64,000 nt of DNA. Source: Chitinophagaceae bacterium. Lineage in GTDB: Bacteria; Bacteroidota; Bacteroidia; Chitinophagales; Chitinophagaceae. A program made the position numbers and the translations under genes. Each line of letters opens with the position of its first letter. Positions within the stretch are counted from its first letter, which is position 1. Under the pieces are notes generated by a model. The model was not told the origin of the DNA and did not search any database. It worked only from the letters and a program-made list of their open reading frames with translations. Positions 31,817-41,800 of the stretch are shown in pieces. The stretch lies in NCBI GenBank assembly GCA_016699815.1, contig CP065012.1:2457001-2521000 (forward strand). Direction: 5' to 3'.

Positions 31817-33841
31817 ATGAAAAAATATTTATTAATACTGGCAATTATTTTCTTCATTCCAGTAATAAATTTTGCACAGGTTGTTACGCTTACTAGTTCC
31901 CCTGTTGCTGCTGCTGATATTGCTCAAGGTTCCACCAATAATATTGTTTACATCGTTAAAATGGATGTAGCTTCTTTGCCGGTTACCATTAACAGCATGC
32001 AATTTACCCTCACCGGCACCCATGATGATAATGACCTTGTTGTATTGCATGTGTATTTTAATCCAACGGCGCCAACTCTTTCGGGAGCTACTCAAAAGGC
32101 TGTAAATGTTAGCGCCAACTTTGCTGCACCTCATGCCTACAATGCAATTTTTAATTTGGGTAGTCAGGGGCTTGCAGCCGGCAGCTCCGGCTATTTTATT
32201 GTGCTGGCTGATGTGGCTGCGGCAGCAACCTCTGGCAATACCGTTAAAGTAAATGGCCTTGCCAACCCCGTAATTTTTGGTTATAGCACTTCCCCAATCA
32301 TTACCAATAACCAAACAGATATTGCAGGCACACAAACCATACTGGCTGCTGTGGTTACGCTTACTACTTCAGCCCTTGCTGCGGCTAATATTACACAAGG
32401 CAGTACCAACAATGTTTTGTATATCGTTAAAATGGATGTAGCTTCTTTGCCGGTTACCATTAACAGCATGCAATTTACCCTCACCGGCACCCATGATGAT
32501 AATGACCTTGTTGTATTGCATGTGTATTTTAATCCAACGGCGCCAACTCTTTCGGGAGCTACTCAAAAGGCTGTAAATGTTAGCGCCAACTTTGCTGCAC
32601 CTCATGCCTACAATGCCATTTTTAATTTGGGTAGTCAGGGGCTTGCAGCCGGCAGCTCCGGCTATTTTATTGTGCTGGCTGATGTGGCTGCGGCAGCAAC
32701 CAGCGGCAATACGGTTAAGATTAACGGGCTTACCAACCCGGTAAGTTTTGGTTATAGCACTTCCCCAACCATTACCAATAATCAAACGGATATTGCAGGC
32801 ACACAAACCATACTGGCTGCAGGGGTTACGCTTACAACTTCCCCTGTTGCTGCTGCTAATATTACGCAAGGCAGCAATAGCAATGTGTTGTATATCGCTA
32901 AAATGGATGTAGCTGCCCAGGCGGTTACCGTTAACAGCATGCAATTTACCCTTACAGGTACACATGATGATAACGACCTGCTGCTGCTGCATGTATATTT
33001 TAATCCTACTGCTCCCACTCTTTCGGGGGCTACCGTAAAAGCTGTAAAGGTTAGCGCCAACTTTGCTGCACCCCATGCCTACAATGCCCTTTTTAATACG
33101 GGTAACCAGGCGCTTGTAGCGGGCAGTTCAGGATATTTTATTGTGCTGGCTGATGTGGCTGCGGCAGCAACCAGCGGCAATACGGTTAAGATTAACGGGC
33201 TTACCAACCCGGTAAGTTTTGGTTATAGCACTTCCCCAACCATTACCAATAATCAAACAGATATTGCAGGCACACAAACCATTGTTGGCGCATTGCCATT
33301 AACACTAATAAGTTTTACAGGAAATACAATTAATACAAATGAAGTGCAGTTGCAATGGCAAACTGCACAGGAAATAAATACAAAAGACTTTGAAATTGAA
33401 TGGAGTATTGACGGCAGCCGTTTTGAAAAAATTAGCATGCAGTCCGCCGCAGGCAACAGTTCACAAACACTACATTACAGCTACACACATAACCAACCTG
33501 TAACCGGTACTAATTATTACCGGCTCAAAATGGTAGATATTGATGGCCGCTTTACTTACTCGCCTGTTATTGTTATCAGCAACAATGCAGAACTATTTTC
33601 TGTAAAAATATTCCCCAACCCGGTTGCAGATATTTTACAATTACACATACATGCAGAAAAAAAAGAAACGATTTTATTCAACCTGTTCAATACAGAAGGA
33701 AAAAAAATTGATTCAAAAAAAATGAACCTGCAAAAGGGAAGTAACTATTTAAACTGGAACATGCAAACACTTGCGAAAGGAAATTATTTTCTTGCTGCCG
33801 ATGCCGCCAATATTGAAACTATCAAAATAATAAAAAAATAA
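31817..33841 (+). CDS. T9SS-sorted surface protein with three 157-aa tandem repeats
   Basis: 674 aa: signal peptide (LLILAIIFFIPVINFAQ), three consecutive repeats of 157 aa (each starting near VTLT, with NSMQFTLTGTHDDNDL, FNPTAPTLSGAT, SGYFIVLADVAAAATSGNTV, FGYSTSPxITNNQTDIAGTQ), a linker with a fibronectin-like region (LTLISFTGNTINTNEVQLQW and on), and a C-terminal type IX secretion signal beginning KIFPNPVADILQLHI and ending with a short KIIKK tail. The protein is therefore likely exported by T9SS and attached to the cell surface. The repeat resembles BNR-free beta-sandwich units found in adhesins. Ligand unknown. It is followed 10 bases later by the first S74 gene. Confidence 0.9.
   Translation: MKKYLLILAIIFFIPVINFAQVVTLTSSPVAAADIAQGSTNNIVYIVKMDVASLPVTINSMQFTLTGTHDDNDLVVLHVYFNPTAPTLSGATQKAVNVSANFAAPHAYNAIFNLGSQGLAAGSSGYFIVLADVAAAATSGNTVKVNGLANPVIFGYSTSPIITNNQTDIAGTQTILAAVVTLTTSALAAANITQGSTNNVLYIVKMDVASLPVTINSMQFTLTGTHDDNDLVVLHVYFNPTAPTLSGATQKAVNVSANFAAPHAYNAIFNLGSQGLAAGSSGYFIVLADVAAAATSGNTVKINGLTNPVSFGYSTSPTITNNQTDIAGTQTILAAGVTLTTSPVAAANITQGSNSNVLYIAKMDVAAQAVTVNSMQFTLTGTHDDNDLLLLHVYFNPTAPTLSGATVKAVKVSANFAAPHAYNALFNTGNQALVAGSSGYFIVLADVAAAATSGNTVKINGLTNPVSFGYSTSPTITNNQTDIAGTQTIVGALPLTLISFTGNTINTNEVQLQWQTAQEINTKDFEIEWSIDGSRFEKISMQSAAGNSSQTLHYSYTHNQPVTGTNYYRLKMVDIDGRFTYSPVIVISNNAELFSVKIFPNPVADILQLHIHAEKKETILFNLFNTEGKKIDSKKMNLQKGSNYLNWNMQTLAKGNYFLAADAANIETIKIIKK
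31883..33295 (+). repeat. Three tandem 471-bp coding repeats
   Basis: Units at 31883-32353, 32354-32824 and 32825-33295, exact period 471. Units 1 and 2 are almost identical at DNA level over about 280 bases (from near 31953 and 32424), while units 2 and 3 are almost identical at their 3' ends (from near 32680 and 33151). The mosaic shows recent recombination or gene conversion. Confidence 0.93.
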
Positions 33842-33851
33842 AACAGCAGGT

Positions 33852-35438
33852 ATGAAAAAAATATTTTTATTTATCATTCTTTTTATTGCCATACATAAAA
33901 TGATGATGGCACAAAATGTAGGCATTGGCACCACCGACCCTTTTAACAAACTGCAGGTGCAGGGCAACCTGGTGGTTAATGCTCCAAGCATAGCCACTGC
34001 CACAGCGCCAACAGCAGCACAATCCAAAACAATGATAAATGCAAGCACCGTTGCTTTTCCAGTAAGTGATTCCACCGGAAGAATATTCGACCCCGGCGGG
34101 CCTGTTGGTAATTATTTGCCCAACCTGCAGGCTTTTGCAAATATATCGGTAGGGTTCAATCTTGGAATAGAGGTTACTGCTGAAACAATGAATCTGGCAA
34201 CAGGTGATTCATTAATCATCAAAGAATCATCTACCGGCACTACTTTGCTTGCCGTGGGTAACGGGTACAACAGCACGGGTAAATGGGTGTTTAATAGTGG
34301 TGAACTGTATCTGATTTTTAAAAGCAATGCAGATGCCAATACAGGCGCAGGATTTTCATTGCTGTTTCGCCGGTTGTTCGATAATAGTTCATCACTTCCT
34401 GATATTTCGGGGTTTGCCGGCAATACTTTTTCATTTAATGCAAAAACAGGAGCAGTCAGATTCGGCCGTTTTAATAACAGTACACAGGGATATTATTCAA
34501 CCGCAATGGGAAATAATGTAAGTGCCAGTGGACTACATTCGTTTGCAAGCGGAAGTTTTGCAACCGCCAACGGAAATTATTCATTTGCAAGGGGCTTGAG
34601 TGTAGGCGCCCATGGGCAAAATTCCATCGCAATGGGGAATAACATATCTGCCACTGGAAGTAATTCCATCGCAATGGGATTTAATGTAAGCACCAGTGGA
34701 AGTAATTCAATCGCAATGGGAGATAATACTTCTGCCACAGGAGAGAATTCCATCGCAATGGGCCGTTCTTCAACCTCTGGTGGCGAAACATCAACTGCTA
34801 TTGGCTGGGTTACAACCGCCAGCGGTAATTACTCTACCGCCATTGGCAATCATGTTTCAACCAATAATCAGAATGGCAGTTTTATAATCGGTGATAATTC
34901 CACCACAACAGTATTGAATTCGGCCAATATTAATAATTTTCGGGCAAGATTTGCCGGGGGGTACAAGCTATTTACCAGCGCTGATTTATCTACCGGCTGC
35001 ACTTTATTTGCAGGTGATAATGCCTGGACAACCGGCAGCAGCGTATACACAAAAGAAAATTTTGCAGCAGTAAACGGCGAAGATTTTTTACAAAAGATAA
35101 GCCGCTTCAATCTCACAAGCTGGAACTACAAAACACAAGACCCAAAAACCTTTCGCCACTACGGCCCCATGGCGCAGGATTTTTATGCCGCTTTTGGAAA
35201 AGATGAATATGGAACGATAGGCAATGATACCACAATTAACTCCGCCGATTTTGCCGGGGTGAGTTTTATTGCCATACAGGCTTTGGAAAAAAGAACGGCT
35301 GAACAACAGCAATACATCCAGAAACTTGAAAAGGAAAATAGCAAACAGACAGAAAAATTAGAAGCAGTGCAGGCATTGTTGCAGCAACTGCAAAAGGGAT
35401 TAGAAAAAGTAAAGGCCATTCAAAATAAAAATTTATAA
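33852..35438 (+). CDS. Exported tail-fibre-like protein: CUB-like domain, 9 YadA-head repeats, peptidase S74 chaperone (copy 1)
   Basis: 528 aa. Signal peptide (IFLFIILFIAIHKMMMAQ), the Bacteroidota start motif NVGIGTTDPFNKLQVQG, and then a segment with DPGGPVGNY, TGDSLIIKES and GAGFSLLFRRLF that follows the layout of a CUB domain. Nine 14-residue YadA/Hia-head units (such as NSIAMGNNISATGS) come next, then a short neck and a C-terminal peptidase S74 domain (TKENF, FRHYGPMAQDFYAAFGKDEY, SFIAIQALEKR) and a coiled coil. S74 domains help trimer folding and then cleave themselves off. Here the active region reads SSVYTKE: Ser and Lys of the expected dyad are kept, the Asp and Arg of SDxRxK are not. 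No outer-membrane anchor barrel is seen. Confidence 0.9.
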   Translation: MKKIFLFIILFIAIHKMMMAQNVGIGTTDPFNKLQVQGNLVVNAPSIATATAPTAAQSKTMINASTVAFPVSDSTGRIFDPGGPVGNYLPNLQAFANISVGFNLGIEVTAETMNLATGDSLIIKESSTGTTLLAVGNGYNSTGKWVFNSGELYLIFKSNADANTGAGFSLLFRRLFDNSSSLPDISGFAGNTFSFNAKTGAVRFGRFNNSTQGYYSTAMGNNVSASGLHSFASGSFATANGNYSFARGLSVGAHGQNSIAMGNNISATGSNSIAMGFNVSTSGSNSIAMGDNTSATGENSIAMGRSSTSGGETSTAIGWVTTASGNYSTAIGNHVSTNNQNGSFIIGDNSTTTVLNSANINNFRARFAGGYKLFTSADLSTGCTLFAGDNAWTTGSSVYTKENFAAVNGEDFLQKISRFNLTSWNYKTQDPKTFRHYGPMAQDFYAAFGKDEYGTIGNDTTINSADFAGVSFIAIQALEKRTAEQQQYIQKLEKENSKQTEKLEAVQALLQQLQKGLEKVKAIQNKNL

Positions 35439-38200
35439 AAAATTTATTATGAAAAAGATTTGCTTCTTCTTTTTTTTACTGGCTACAGCAGTAACCCTAA
35501 GTGCCCAAAATATAGGCATTGGTACAACCGAACCACTTAACAAACTACAGGTGCAAGGGAGTATATTGGTTACTTCTCCAACTACGGCAACTACCACGGC
35601 ACCCACGGCAGCGCAAACCAAAACTTTACCAGGTCTTGGCACTATCACATTTCTTAATACCGACTCCACCGGAAGGCTGTACGACCCTGGAGGCTCTGCC
35701 GGAAACTATGGTATTGATTTAGACAGTAAGGCAAACATTCTCTCCTCATCCAATATAGGTTTTGAAGTGATAATTGAAACAATGGACTTAAATACGGGTG
35801 ATTCATTAATCATAAAAGAATCATCAACCGGCACCATACTGATTGCAGTGGGAAACGGATACAATACAACTGGTAAGTGGATATTTAATTCTTCCTCACT
35901 CTATATCAACTTTAAAAGCAATACTGATTTCAATACCGGTGCAGGCTTTTCATTATTGTTTCGCAGGTTGTATAATAATAGTTTTACGCTTCCCGATGTT
36001 TCCGGAGTTGCAGGCAATACTTTTTTCTTTGACGCAAAAAGCGGGGCATTACGAAGCGGAGAACTGAATAATTCAGCCAGGGGTACTCATTCGGTTGCAT
36101 TAGGATTTAATAATACTGCCAGCTCAAATTCATCCATAGCTCTTGGAAGTGGAACAATCGCCAGTGGATTTAATTCAATAACAATGGGGCAAAATACAAT
36201 AGCCAGCGGTGCTTTTTCAACTGCTATGGGGTCAGTTACAACCGCCATTGGGATAAATTCAACAGCAATGGGATATCAAACAATAGCCAGCGGCAGCTCA
36301 GCAACAGCTACTGGACAAAGTACAGATGCCAGTGGTGATTTTTCAATGGCTATGGGGCATTTGACCAATGCCAGTGGCACATATTCATTGGCTACCGGAA
36401 AATCTACCGATGCCACAGGACATGCAGCTACTGCCACTGGTGACAATAGTTTGGCAAGCGGGGCAGTTTCATTTGCAAGCGGATTTCTCACAACTGCCAG
36501 TGGAAATTATTCAACTGCAATGGGAAGCTATGTCTCCACGAATAATCATGATGGGAGTTTTATAATTGGTGATAACTCCACCACAACAGTATTGAATTCG
36601 GCTAATATTAATAATTTCCGGGCAAGGTTTGCAGGGGGTTATCGTTTGTTTACCAGTGCAGCAGCTATCAATGCAGAGAGCTGCCTGTTAGCAGCCGGGG
36701 GTAATGCCTGGGTTACCGCTAGTGATGTTAGGCTAAAAGAAAAATTTCAGCAATCGGATGGAGAAAATTTTTTAGAAAAGATTGCTACTATGAAACTCGG
36801 AAGCTGGAATTACATTTCGCAAAACCCATTAAAGCAACGCCACTACGGCCCCATGGCACAGGATTTTTATGCCGCTTTTGGAAAAGATAAATATGGAACC
36901 ATCGGCAACGATACTACCATTAACTCCGCCGATTTTGCCGGCGTAAGTTTTATTGCCATACAGGCATTGGAAAAAAGAAGTTCTGGACAACAACAAAATA
37001 TAAGTGATTTAAAAAAGGAAAACAAAGAACTAAAAGAAATTTTGTTGCTGCTGAGAAAAGAAATGAATGAACTAAAAAAACAAAACGAAAAAGAATAGCA
37101 GTTCTATTAATGGATAAATTTTTTTGCGATGAAAAAAATAATAACAACCATAGCAGGCATCATTTTCACAACTGCCCTTACTGCACAAAATGTTGGTATT
37201 GGCACTACTGCCCCTGCTGCCCGTCTGCATGTAGCAGACAGCAGTGTGGTATTTAGCGCAAGTGGCGGCATTCCGCCAACACCCGGCAATCCTCCTTTAC
37301 AAGGTGGCGGAAGAAGAATGATGTGGTATGCAGACAAAGCTGCTTTTCGTGCCGGATATATCAGTGGAATCAATTGGGATAAGGATAATATTGGAGTATA
37401 TTCTTTTGCTACCGGGTTTAATACAACTGCCAGCGGAGCAATCTCTACAGCCATGGGATTTCAAACAACTACCGGCGGAACTTATTCAACAGCTATGGGA
37501 TATAATACAAATGCCAGCGGTTTTGCTTCAACGGCTTTAGGAACAAGTACATCTGCCGAGGGCAGTTCATCAACTGCTATGGGGAATATTACAACCGCCA
37601 GCGGAAGTTCCTCAACAGCAATGGGAAGTTTTACAATAGCTAGTGGCCATAATTCAACGGCTATGGGAAAATATACAGATGCTACAGGATATGCCGCTAC
37701 TGCAATGGGCGATAGCAGCTTAGCCAGTGGGGCAGTTTCATTTGCGAGTGGGTTTGGTACAAATGCCATCGGGAATTATTCAACAGCAATGGGAAGGTTA
37801 TCATTTGCAAGGGGTGATTATTCAACAGCATTTGGATATAATACAGTTGGTTACGGAAATTATTCCATAGCATTGGGAAGACAAACAAATGCCAGTGGAG
37901 AAAATTCAACCGCCATGGGAAAATATACAGATGCTACAGGATATGCAGCCACTGCAAGCGGTGATAGCAGTTTAGCAAGCGGGTCTGTCTCATTTGCAAG
38001 CGGGTTTCGAACAATATCCAGTGGAGATTATTCCACCGCAATGGGAATAGTTTCAACTGCCAGCGGAGGTTCTTCTACAGCAATTGGTGTTGCTACAACA
38101 GCTAGCGGCTATGCTTCCACAGCTATAGGAATTAATACAACAGCAAGTGGAGATTATTCTACTGCTCTCGGAGCCTATGTTTCCACAAATTTTAAAGAAG
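34485..38200 (+). repeat. Arrays of 42-bp (14-codon) YadA-head repeats in three consecutive genes
   Basis: Head arrays lie at about 34485-34880 (9 units), 36075-36555 (11 units) and 37395-38195 (19 units); the coordinates given span all three. Units follow x-S-T/I-A-M/I-G-x-x-x-x-A-S/T-G-x. DNA copies are diverged, so these are protein-level repeats and not CRISPR. Confidence 0.88.
35449..37098 (+). CDS. Exported tail-fibre-like protein: CUB-like domain, 11 YadA-head repeats, peptidase S74 chaperone (copy 2)
   Basis: 549 aa, same architecture as the gene 10 bases upstream: signal peptide (CFFFFLLATAVTLSAQ), NIGIGTTEPLNKLQVQG, CUB-like segment (DPGGSAGNY, TGDSLIIKESSTG), 11 head units of 14 residues (from HSVALGFNNTASSN to YSTAMGSYVSTNNH), neck (SFIIGDNSTTTVLNSANINN) and S74 domain, ending with a Lys/Glu-rich coiled coil. 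This copy keeps the full S74 consensus SDVRLKEKF, so it is the best candidate for self-cleavage. The trimeric rod would be presented outside the cell, but the export route is not evident. Confidence 0.9.
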   Translation: MKKICFFFFLLATAVTLSAQNIGIGTTEPLNKLQVQGSILVTSPTTATTTAPTAAQTKTLPGLGTITFLNTDSTGRLYDPGGSAGNYGIDLDSKANILSSSNIGFEVIIETMDLNTGDSLIIKESSTGTILIAVGNGYNTTGKWIFNSSSLYINFKSNTDFNTGAGFSLLFRRLYNNSFTLPDVSGVAGNTFFFDAKSGALRSGELNNSARGTHSVALGFNNTASSNSSIALGSGTIASGFNSITMGQNTIASGAFSTAMGSVTTAIGINSTAMGYQTIASGSSATATGQSTDASGDFSMAMGHLTNASGTYSLATGKSTDATGHAATATGDNSLASGAVSFASGFLTTASGNYSTAMGSYVSTNNHDGSFIIGDNSTTTVLNSANINNFRARFAGGYRLFTSAAAINAESCLLAAGGNAWVTASDVRLKEKFQQSDGENFLEKIATMKLGSWNYISQNPLKQRHYGPMAQDFYAAFGKDKYGTIGNDTTINSADFAGVSFIAIQALEKRSSGQQQNISDLKKENKELKEILLLLRKEMNELKKQNEKE

Positions 38201-38790
38201 GTTCTTTTGTTATTGGAGATGCTTCTACACCGGTTGTTATGACTTCCCTTAGCCCCAATAATTTTCGTGCAAGATTTGCCGGAGGTTACCGCTTTTACAC
38301 CAGTAGTGATTATACCAGCAATTGTTTATTAGCAGCAGGAGCCAATGCCTGGAGTACCAGTAGCGATGTACATACCAAAGAAAATTTTGCAGCAATAAAC
38401 GGAGAAGATTTTTTGAAAAAGATAAGCAGCTTCCACCTCACAAGTTGGAATTACAAAACACAAGACCCAAAAACATTCCGCCACTACGGCCCCATGGCGC
38501 AGGATTTTTATGCTGCTTTTGGAAAAGATGAATATGGAACCATTGGCAATGATACCACTATTAACTCCGCCGATTTTGCCGGCGTAAGTTTTATTGCCAT
38601 ACAGGCATTGGAAAAAAGAACGCAGAAGATTGAAGCGTTGGAGAAAGAAAATGCAAACCTTCTTGCCCGTCTCAAAGAATTTGAAATAAATATGAAGCTT
38701 CAGCAAACATTAGTAGAAACCCAGCAAAAACAATTATACGAGTTAATGGCAACGGTTAAAAAAATGCTCCAGGATAATACTTCACATTAG
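37129..38790 (+). CDS. Exported tail-fibre-like protein: 19 YadA-head repeats, peptidase S74 chaperone (copy 3)
   Basis: 553 aa. Signal peptide (KIITTIAGIIFTTALTAQ), NVGIGTTAPAARLHVAD and a short Pro/Gly linker in place of the CUB-like domain of the two upstream copies. The head is much longer: 19 units of 14 residues. Units 7-9 (NSTAMGKYTDATGY, AATAMGDSSLASGA, VSFASGF...) recur as units 13-15, which shows internal duplication. The S74 region reads SDVHTKENF (Arg replaced by His), followed by the near-identical block FRHYGPMAQDFYAAFGKDEY and a coiled coil (KIEALEKENANLLARLKEFE). It lies 30 bases after copy 2 and 36 bases before the sensor kinase gene. Confidence 0.9.
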   Translation: MKKIITTIAGIIFTTALTAQNVGIGTTAPAARLHVADSSVVFSASGGIPPTPGNPPLQGGGRRMMWYADKAAFRAGYISGINWDKDNIGVYSFATGFNTTASGAISTAMGFQTTTGGTYSTAMGYNTNASGFASTALGTSTSAEGSSSTAMGNITTASGSSSTAMGSFTIASGHNSTAMGKYTDATGYAATAMGDSSLASGAVSFASGFGTNAIGNYSTAMGRLSFARGDYSTAFGYNTVGYGNYSIALGRQTNASGENSTAMGKYTDATGYAATASGDSSLASGSVSFASGFRTISSGDYSTAMGIVSTASGGSSTAIGVATTASGYASTAIGINTTASGDYSTALGAYVSTNFKEGSFVIGDASTPVVMTSLSPNNFRARFAGGYRFYTSSDYTSNCLLAAGANAWSTSSDVHTKENFAAINGEDFLKKISSFHLTSWNYKTQDPKTFRHYGPMAQDFYAAFGKDEYGTIGNDTTINSADFAGVSFIAIQALEKRTQKIEALEKENANLLARLKEFEINMKLQQTLVETQQKQLYELMATVKKMLQDNTSH

Positions 38791-38825
38791 CTCTTTAATA
38801 ATGAATTTATATTGGGCAACCTGAA

Positions 38826-41800
38826 TTGGAAAACAATTTGAGGAAAAAAAAATCTTATATTAGTATATTGAAAACCCTTGCACTACTATACATTTGCTGC
38901 TTAACTTTTTCTGGCCAGTTATTAGGCCAATTACCCGATTATCATGTGCAAAAGCTACCGGTTAAAAGCGGGCTTATGCAACCCAGCCAGGTAGATGAAA
39001 TGATGAGGGATGAAAAAGGGTTTTTATGGTTGCTTTCACCCACAAAAGTTCAGCGTTTTGATGGTAAAAGTATTTTGTCGTTTTCTTTTGATGATGCCTG
39101 CATTGGTATAGAGCAGGATGATAAAGGAACCATTTGGCTACTTACCCGGCAAAATATTTACAGGTATAAAAATGATTTTACAGGCTTTGAAAAATTGGCC
39201 AACTATAGTAGTAAACTAAATAAATACCTGAGACTGCTTGCTGGCCCCAAAAAAAAATTATACCTGCTTAGCACCGAAGGTATTTTGCGATGGAACAGTG
39301 CTACAGATAAAATGGAAACAATTGGAGCTCTCTCATTTAAAATGGGCGGCAACTTTCCATTTTTACAATCCTACGGCGACTATATTTTTTTCCGGCTTAG
39401 TAACACAACTATCCTTAGGTACAACACTGCAACTAAAGCACAAGATTCAGTGCATGTACAGCAGCCCAGCTTTTTAATGCCACTTGATGCCAACAATGTT
39501 TGGGTGCGGCAGGGCATTGGCAGTACAGTACTTGCCTCTTTCAAAACGAAAAAAATAGCGCCATTCAGCAAAGCACAGTTTAATGAACCGGTTACCGGTA
39601 ACAATTTTTTTATTACTGCCGCCTTTGAAAACCGACCGGGTGAATTTTTTGTAATGGTGAACGATAAAGGCTTTTATACTTACAATACCAATACCACTAA
39701 GTTCAAAAAAATTAATTTTTTTAATAACGGACGGTTGCTTACCGGCAAGCCATTACTGACCCGTAATAATTTTTTTAAAGAAAAAAATGGTACTGTATGG
39801 TTCAACAATGAAGCGGGCCTTTTTTTTGTGAACCCTGCTACTGCAAATATGGGGCTGTTGCGTAGCGGCGGTGGTACCAGCAACAGCCAATGGGATAATG
39901 ATATTCGAAATTTAACAGAAGATAGTAAAGGAAATATTTGGTTTAGCACCGCTAATGGTTTTTGTAATTGGGATAAAACAAACGGGTTTGTAACCACATG
40001 GTTGCCAAATTATACTGCCAATAACTATTTGAATTACGCATCGGTAAAATCTATTGGCTTCAGCAATAATAAAATCATTATTGGCCAAAGCGAAAAAGGC
40101 TTTTGGCTTTTTGACCCCGTAGCGCAAACCTTTAGCCGCCCAAAATTTGAAAAAGATAGTTTACAAAAAAAATTCCATGGTGAGTTTAACCGGAACATGC
40201 TACAGCTACGCAATGGAAATTTTTTAATACTCAGTAACAACCTGTGGCTGCTGGATAAGGAAACCTTTTATATACGGCCAATAATAATACCGGAGTTTAC
40301 CGGAGTGGGCCGCAAAGCTTTTGAAGATGAACAAGGCCGGATATGGATATTGGGTTCGGCTGCCATTATAGTTGTGGACAAAGAGTATAAGCCCTTGTAT
40401 TTGTTAAATGATAAAGTGCTGGGTAAATGGTTTAATGCCATTGTGCAAAAAGATGACAGTACATTTTGGGTGGCTGCGAAAAGCTTGTATGAAATAAAAT
40501 TGCAGCCACAAAAAAAATTGGGTATAAAGCCCATTTTCCCGGAGCTTAAAAACCAGCACTTCTCCAATTTATTTAAAGACTCGCTGGGGCATATATGGAT
40601 GTGCCATGATGAAGGTATGTACCGGTACATACCTGAAAAAAACAATTCAGAAAAATTTGACCAGAGTAATAATATCCAGGATTTTTATGTAAGCCTAAGC
40701 AACAATTACCGGGGCAGTGATGGTACGGTTTACTTCGGCAGCCTGGGCGGTATCAATTATTTTGTGCCCGAAAAAATTCCGGTTCAAAACGATTCATTGC
40801 AGGTACAGCTTTTAAATGTTACCATCAACCAGGATGATTCTTCTTTCCTACTTAGACATTCTCTACGAAATCTGCCGCATAGTCAAAATAACATTGTATT
40901 TGATTTTGTAAGCCCCTGGTTATATAATCCAGAAAAAATACAGTACAGGTACAAATTAGTAGGAGATTGGGTAAGCCTAGGGAATTCTTCATCGGTACGT
41001 TTCAACTCATTGCAACCGGGCAGTTATAGCTTTCATGCGGCGGCCTCGCTCAATGGCAAAGACTGGTATGCCCTGAAAGCCCCTTATTCATTTGTAATAA
41101 ATCCACCTTTTTATAAAACATGGTGGTTTCTATTATTTCTTTTTATAACCATTGCTGCATCCACTACTTTTTTTATAAGAAGGAGGATTGGTTTTATTAA
41201 AAAAAGTGAGGCTGAAAAAACAGAGCTGCAGAAAATAAAGGCAGCCAGCTACCAGGTAAAACTGGAAACAGAACAGGTAATAAATTATTTTGCAACTTCC
41301 ATCAGCAATAAAACCACTGTAGATGATTTATTATGGGATGTAGCTAAAAACTGTATTTCAAAGCTGGGGTTTGAAGATTGTGTGATATATCTTATAGATA
41401 AAGATCAGAAATTATTGGTGCAGAAAGCAGCCTGGGGGCCAAAAACAACTGAAGAAAATAAAATTACCAACCCCATAAAAATCCCATTTGGAAAAGGTAT
41501 AGTTGGCTCAGTGGCCCTAAGTAATAAAGCAGAAATTGTAAATGATACCTCCCTTGATAAAAGATATATAGTTGATGATGATAACCGATTATCTGAAATA
41601 TCCGTACCCATCAGCATTGCAGAGGATGTACTGGGCATTATTGACTGCGAAAATTCCAAAAAAAATTTTTATACAGAAAAACACCTGCAGGTGCTAACAA
41701 CTATTGCTTCTTTACTGGCCAACAGGATTACAAGAATTGAAGCAGAACAATTTGCTCAAAAAAAGGAAATAGAAATTCTTACTTTAAAAACAAGCAGTTA

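Noticed and set aside
31832..33076. Long antisense open frames opposite the T9SS repeat protein
   Set aside because: They repeat with the 471-bp period and are shadows of the coding strand.
34485..38200. Regular repeats that might be taken for a CRISPR array
   Set aside because: The 42-bp period is coding, in frame, and the units are diverged YadA-head repeats without unique spacers.
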